From: Methylomicrobium sp035916875
GTDB lineage: Bacteria > Pseudomonadota > Gammaproteobacteria > Methylococcales > Methylomonadaceae
DNA length: 9,577 nucleotides
Direction: 5' to 3'
Assembly (NCBI RefSeq): GCF_035916875.1
Contig: NZ_JAXUHN010000013.1
Location: 1-9,577, forward strand
Positions 6,313 through 9,577 of this stretch are shown here, in pieces. A model generated the notes under the pieces. That model did no database searches and had not been told where the DNA came from. It saw only the letters and a list, made by a program, of their open reading frames with translations. The first letter of the stretch is position 1. Every line of letters begins with the position of its first letter. The position numbers and the translations under genes are program-made.

Positions 6313-8575
6313 TCGTGCCACGCCGATTGTTTCGGATCTGGTCCTGCTCGGTGGCGGGCACGCCAATATCCAGGTGCTCAAAATGCTGGCGATGCATCCG
6401 ATCGGCGGCCTCAGAATCACCCTGATATCCGATCAGCCCCATTCGCCCTATTCCGGCATGCTGCCCGGCTATCTGGCGGGCTATTATGCCCATGAAGACT
6501 GTCATTTCGATCTCAGACGGATCTGCGAAAAACTCGGCCAGCGTTTCATCGAGGCCAAGATCATCGGAATAGACCCCGTGCGAAAAAAGATCCAGTTGGA
6601 GAATCGCGCCGATATCCGCTACGACTGCGCGTCGATCAATGTCGGCATCGCACCTAAAAGCATCGCGAGTTTGGCGCCGGCCTCCGCCGCTAAACTGATC
6701 CCCCTCAAGCCGATTTCACAATTCCTCGCTCATTGGGACCGGCTGATTGCAGACCTGAAGGCTTATCAAGGCCGAGAGCCTTTACCGCTGGCGCTGGTTG
6801 GCGCGGGCGCGGCGGGAGTTGAAATCGCGATCATCCTGAAAATGCTGATCGATCATAATGACTGGAACGCTGAAGTCAGCCTGATTCACCGGCATGAGTT
6901 TCTGGTTTCGGCCAAAGACCGCCGCGCCCAAAGCCAACTGTCAAAAACGCTCGACGCCGCAGGCGTCAAGGTCTTTCCGAATACCGAAGTGCTGCAATTA
7001 CAGAATAATGGCTTGCTGCTGAAAGACGATCAAGGCCGTCTCCACACGCAGGACTTTTATCGGGTTCTGATTGCAACCCAGGCCGCCGCGCCGCCATGGT
7101 TTAAAAGCTCGGGGCTGCCGGTCAATCAAGACGGCTTTTTAAATGTCACCGAAAAACTGCTCGTCGAAAATGAGGATGCCCTTTTTGCCGCCGGCGACTG
7201 TATTCATTTCACCCCTTCGCCCCTGAAAAAAGCCGGCGTGTATGCGGTTCGGCAAGGCCGGATTCTTGAGCATAATATCCGTACTTTTTTCACCCGAAAG
7301 TCCGCGTTCAGAACCTTTCGCCCGAAAAAAGATGTGCTGTCCTTGATTACGATCGGCGACCGTAAAGCGCTGGTGCATCAGGACAGCGCATCGATCCTGC
7401 GCTGGATGTGGCCTACGCTGTTATGGCGAGTCAAAGACAGTATCGACCGGCGCTTCATGCAGCGTTTTCAGGCCCAGACATTCCCGGTAAAGCCTTCGCA
7501 TTTCAAGCCGGTCATGCCCCGGCCAAAATTCACCTTGGTTCCGGAAGACTGGCACGAAAACACCTGCGGAGGCTGCGGCAGCAAATTGGCCGCCTCCACG
7601 CTGATGCCGAGTCTACATAAACTGACGATTCCGCAAGAAGACTCGGTGTTGCTCGGCGCAATGGATGGCGAAGATTGCGCGTTGACACGATTTTCCGAGC
7701 ATAGGCTTTGCCTGCAAAGCCTCGACCAATTCCGCGCTTTCATTTCCGATCCCTATATATTCGGTCAAATTGCCGCCCAACATGCACTCAGCGATATCTA
7801 TGCGATGGGCGGCGTTGCGAAGACCGCACAAGTCGGACTGACGCTCGGTCCCGCAACCGAGAGGATTCAGCGGGAAGATATTTTTCAGATTATGTCGGGC
7901 GTGCTGGATATTTTGACCCAAAGCGGCGCTTCACTGGTCGGCGGCCACACCAGCGAAGGCGCGGAACTTGCGATTGCAATGGCCGTCCAGGGCGAAGTCG
8001 AACCGAAGCAAATACTCAGAAAACAACTGACCCAAGCCGGCAGCCGCTTGATTCTAACCAAACCGATCGGCACCGGCGTGATCTTTGCGGCCAACATGCT
8101 GGCCCAGTCGAGCGGAAAATTGGTCGATGCAGCACTTTTTAGCATGCTGCAATCGAATAAAATTGCATTGGAAGCGATCCGCCGTTTCAATATTTCCGGT
8201 TGCACCGACATCACCGGTTTCGGCCTGTTGGGTCATGCCTTTGAAATGATGGGAAGAAACAGCGGCAATGCGGTAGGCGTCAAAATCGTCTATCGGGAGA
8301 TTCCATTGTTCGACGGCGTTCAAGGCTTATTTGCAAGAGACTATTCCGCCTCGCTCTCCGAAAGAAATTATCAGTCTTTACGTTCGGTGTTAAGCAGCGA
8401 CGTGAACCCTGTAAACTTTCCCGCGCTGTTCGATCCTCAAACCAGCGGCGGGCTTTTGTTTTCGGTGCCGTCCGGGCAAACGGACGACTGCCTGCAAGCC
8501 CTTCATCAAAGCGGCGTCTTAGAAGCCTGTGTGATAGGCGAAGTGATTGATCAGCATCAAATCATCGTTCTTTAA
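6305..8575 (+). CDS. selD: NADH dehydrogenase-like / selenide, water dikinase fusion (SelD)
   Basis: A two-domain protein of 756 residues. SelD makes selenophosphate from selenide and ATP, here feeding MnmH. Residues 1 to about 400 form an FAD/NAD(P)H pyridine-nucleotide oxidoreductase of the NDH-2 type: first dinucleotide motif LGGGHAN at 15-21, second GAGAAG at 166-171, and a late FAD motif with LFAAGDC. From about 415 the SelD domain follows: CGGCGSK at 421-427, with Cys424 aligning to the catalytic Cys17 of E. coli and Lys427 to Lys20; SDIYAMGG with Asp497; GGHTSEGAE with His548; CTDITGFGLLGHAFEM; and DPQTSGGL from Asp710. The E. coli Cys19 position is Ser426. The active residue is Cys, not selenocysteine. 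Such fusions are known in cyanobacteria, some proteobacteria and algae; the oxidoreductase may deliver reduced selenium, but its role is not settled. I chose the ATG at 6305, 8 nt inside mnmH, because MINRATPIVSDLVLLGGG gives a normal N-terminus. With no Shine-Dalgarno, translation is probably coupled. Confidence 0.94.
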   Translation: MINRATPIVSDLVLLGGGHANIQVLKMLAMHPIGGLRITLISDQPHSPYSGMLPGYLAGYYAHEDCHFDLRRICEKLGQRFIEAKIIGIDPVRKKIQLENRADIRYDCASINVGIAPKSIASLAPASAAKLIPLKPISQFLAHWDRLIADLKAYQGREPLPLALVGAGAAGVEIAIILKMLIDHNDWNAEVSLIHRHEFLVSAKDRRAQSQLSKTLDAAGVKVFPNTEVLQLQNNGLLLKDDQGRLHTQDFYRVLIATQAAAPPWFKSSGLPVNQDGFLNVTEKLLVENEDALFAAGDCIHFTPSPLKKAGVYAVRQGRILEHNIRTFFTRKSAFRTFRPKKDVLSLITIGDRKALVHQDSASILRWMWPTLLWRVKDSIDRRFMQRFQAQTFPVKPSHFKPVMPRPKFTLVPEDWHENTCGGCGSKLAASTLMPSLHKLTIPQEDSVLLGAMDGEDCALTRFSEHRLCLQSLDQFRAFISDPYIFGQIAAQHALSDIYAMGGVAKTAQVGLTLGPATERIQREDIFQIMSGVLDILTQSGASLVGGHTSEGAELAIAMAVQGEVEPKQILRKQLTQAGSRLILTKPIGTGVIFAANMLAQSSGKLVDAALFSMLQSNKIALEAIRRFNISGCTDITGFGLLGHAFEMMGRNSGNAVGVKIVYREIPLFDGVQGLFARDYSASLSERNYQSLRSVLSSDVNPVNFPALFDPQTSGGLLFSVPSGQTDDCLQALHQSGVLEACVIGEVIDQHQIIVL

Positions 8576-8611
8576 CTCCGCGCCTGCCGTGGAATAAGGA
8601 ATGGCCTGCCC

Positions 8612-8645
8612 CGGTTTTGCTTCATCAGGATAACAGCCAAAACCG
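8612..8645. other. Hairpin after selD, possible terminator remnant
   Basis: CGGTTTTG (8612-8619) pairs with CAAAACCG (8638-8645) around an 18-base loop, 36 bases after the selD stop. No T-run follows on either strand, so it would be an atypical terminator. It is the only structure I see between selD and the REP-like element. Confidence 0.3.
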
Positions 8646-8666
8646 AATCGCCGACATGCGCAACGT

Positions 8667-8748
8667 GTAGTCAGGATGAAACGTAGTGAAATCAGGGATT
8701 ATCGGAGTTCGCGTATCCCCGGATTCCGCTGTGCTGCATCCGGGCTAC
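8667..8748. repeat. REP-like palindromic element bounded by GTAG/CTAC
   Basis: The stretch begins GTAGTCAGGATG and ends CATCCGGGCTAC, the ends being imperfect inverted repeats of about 33 bases (left 8667-8699, right about 8715-8748) with roughly three quarters of positions pairing. The short middle reads TATCGGAGTTCGCG. The left arm looks decayed: GTAGTCAGGATGAAACGTAG against the right arm read in reverse, GTAGCCCGGATGCAGCACAG. Elements of this kind, with GTAG outside a stem containing CCGGAT...AATCCGG, recur between genes in many gammaproteobacteria and belong to the REP/BIME class moved by RAYT transposases. The rest of 8576-8837 has no gene. Confidence 0.7.
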
Positions 8749-8837
8749 TTGCTTAATGTCGCTCTATCATTGAAACTTCGATAAACCCCGCTGATAGGGC
8801 ACACACCGTCCGGCAATAGGGATTGTGACCTTTTTTC

Positions 8838-9167
8838 TTATTTTCCGATCATAATGAGAACCATCTTAAACTGAGTATTTGCTTTTAAAGCATGCGGTGT
8901 ATTTGCAGGCATTATGATCATCTCACCTTCTCTAACGGTAAATATTTCTCCAGATAGTGTTATATCCGCAACTCCGTCAATAATCTGGACGAGTGCATCA
9001 AAAGGCGCAGTATGTTCACTCAATCCCTGTCCAAGGTCAAAGGCAAACACAGTCACTGTTCCACCACTCTTATCTATTACGGTGCGACTCACAACTGATC
9101 CCGTCTGATAAGAGACCATGTTTTTCATGTTTACAACTACCCCGACAAGATTGTTGACGTCTGGCAT
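8838..9167 (-). CDS. Small single-domain cupin protein
   Basis: A 109-residue cytosolic protein made of one cupin beta-barrel. The first cupin motif is GLSEHTAPFDALVQIIDG at 48-65 with His52, and the second is EGEMIIMPANTPHALKA at 80-96 with His92. The usual HxH pair of motif 1 is replaced by EHT, so metal binding, if present, would use a reduced or different ligand set. Close relatives, with the same SEHTAPFDAL and GEMIIMPANxPHAL blocks, are widespread in bacteria and archaea as uncharacterised stand-alone proteins, so no reaction can be named. The start is fixed by a strong Shine-Dalgarno (read AAGGAGAATCAAATG). Codons are more AT-rich than in selD and pepN, as in the cytochrome gene. It lies between a REP-like palindrome on its 3' side and a RAYT relic 21 bases upstream, so it sits in mobile-element debris and may be an import. 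Confidence 0.9.
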   Translation of the reverse strand: MPDVNNLVGVVVNMKNMVSYQTGSVVSRTVIDKSGGTVTVFAFDLGQGLSEHTAPFDALVQIIDGVADITLSGEIFTVREGEMIIMPANTPHALKANTQFKMVLIMIGK

Positions 9168-9173
9168 TTGATT

Positions 9174-9177
9174 CTCC
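9174..9177 (-). promoter_or_regulatory. Ribosome binding site of the cupin gene
   Basis: Read on the minus strand, TAAGGAG precedes the ATG by about six to seven bases, decides the start, and implies active translation. It lies between the cupin start and the end of the RAYT relic. Confidence 0.75.
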
Positions 9178-9188
9178 TTATGTTTTGT

Positions 9189-9463
9189 CTAATTGTTACT
9201 TGTTGGTTTGCTGCCAAACGGTAAATCAAGCGTGTCGAAGGCGCCAGTCCAGTCTAAAGGATAAATGCCGCGCCGACATCCCGGTAAAAAGCCGAATACC
9301 GCCAATCCCGCCCCCACGTCGCCAAGCCACGTTTAACCGGATTAATGGCGATGTAATCCATATGGCCAGAGTAATTCGATTCAGTGATAATTCAATGTTG
9401 CCAGTAACGCCGTTGCCAGAAAGTTAATTCGCAGTGTTTGATTTTGGATGCCGTCATCCAGTC
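9189..9463 (-). pseudogene. REP-associated tyrosine transposase (RAYT, Y1 family) relic
   Basis: On the minus strand the translation matches the C-terminal part of a RAYT/IS200-like Y1 transposase, in family order: LTFWQRRYWQH, then GHMDYIAINPVKRGLA, then RDWRYSAFYRDV, and GIYPLDWTGAF near the end (family patterns FWQRRxWEH, DYIHxNPVKHGxV, DWPYSSFHRYV, GxYPxDW). It is dead for three reasons. A TGA (9392-9394) follows WQH. A one-base frame change near 9267-9277 is needed to go from YRDV to GIYPLDW. And the reading is cut at 9463 by the end of an IS3-family element. The catalytic HUH and tyrosine regions would lie on the far side of the IS or are lost. The final in-frame stop is at 9189-9191. 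RAYTs move REP palindromes, and one such palindrome lies 0.4 kb away. Confidence 0.85.
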
Positions 9464-9577
9464 TGAACCGTCCCGGTTTTCCCGGAGACTGTTAGTTGTG
9501 AGTCATGCTGCGAGAGCCGACTCGGAAAGTTGTTGATAATACCTTGTTTCCGCTTCTGCCGGAGGGATATTGCCAAT
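9464..9577 (-). mobile_element. IS3-family insertion sequence, right end (continues past the window)
   Basis: The plus strand at 9464-9490 begins TGAACCGTCCCGGTTTTCC and ends GGAGACT, the typical terminal inverted repeat of one IS3-family group (TGAACCGCCCCGG...GGAGACT). The transposase stop codon follows 39 bases inside the end, as expected. The element is inserted in the RAYT relic. The adjacent GTC (9461-9463) is a candidate target-site duplication, but the other end is outside the window and it cannot be confirmed. Confidence 0.85.
9503..9577 (-). CDS. IS3-family transposase OrfB, C-terminal 24 residues (partial)
   Basis: The minus-strand frame entering from the right edge reads IGNIPPAEAETRYYQQL and ends with SESALAA and a TGA at 9503-9505. 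This is the characteristic tail of IS3-family OrfB proteins (pattern LGYIPPAEAExxYY). The frame is open to the window edge, so the gene may be intact beyond it. It is of a different subgroup from the decayed transposase at the left end, whose tail is PHSSLKRKIPYQAY. Confidence 0.85.
   Translation of the reverse strand: MGNIPPAEAETRYYQQLSESALAA

Noticed and set aside
7559..7585. Possible selenocysteine at the SelD active site
   Set aside because: Both candidate positions are TGC (Cys421 and Cys424), and there is no in-frame TGA, so this is a cysteine-type SelD.
9185..9427. An 80-codon plus-strand open frame
   Set aside because: The minus strand of the same bases encodes recognisable RAYT sequence, so this is its antisense shadow.

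Overview
The window reads as a stretch of a gammaproteobacterial chromosome with moderate to high GC in its core genes. The gammaproteobacterial form of PepN, the MnmH/SelD selenium pair, and the mix of IS3-type and REP/RAYT-type mobile remnants would suit a methanotroph-like (Methylococcales) or related genome. That placement is an inference from general resemblance and is weak.

Left part (1-1473). The window opens in a decayed IS3-family transposase (about 116-440), frameshifted and with an altered catalytic motif. It is followed by an intact, AT-rich gene for a small secreted class I cytochrome c resembling cytochrome c6 (553-882). Next come a perfect 10-bp inverted repeat (895-972) and an unrecognised basic, helical protein (968-1252) whose most likely start codon lies in the right arm of that repeat.

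Centre (1474-6312). A complete pepN (M1 zinc aminopeptidase N) is followed by a compact RES-Xre type II toxin-antitoxin operon. The operon has a TTGACA promoter, a palindromic operator and a 1-nt overlap of the two genes. Then comes mnmH (tRNA 2-selenouridine synthase), which overlaps the next gene by 8 nt.

Right part (6305-9577). selD here is a fusion: an N-terminal FAD/NAD(P)H oxidoreductase domain joined to a C-terminal selenide, water dikinase. Together mnmH and selD give the selenophosphate to 2-selenouridine-tRNA route. Beyond them lie a REP-like palindrome bounded by GTAG/CTAC (8667-8748), a small cupin gene on the minus strand, and directly upstream of the cupin a relic of a REP-associated tyrosine transposase (RAYT). 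The relic carries a premature TGA and a frameshift, and is cut at 9463/9464 by the end of an IS3-family element that runs off the window.

I did not find a convincing unknown system. The most informative points are the RAYT relic with a REP-like palindrome nearby and an IS inserted into it, the coupled mnmH-selD fusion operon, and the RES-Xre module with its visible operator.
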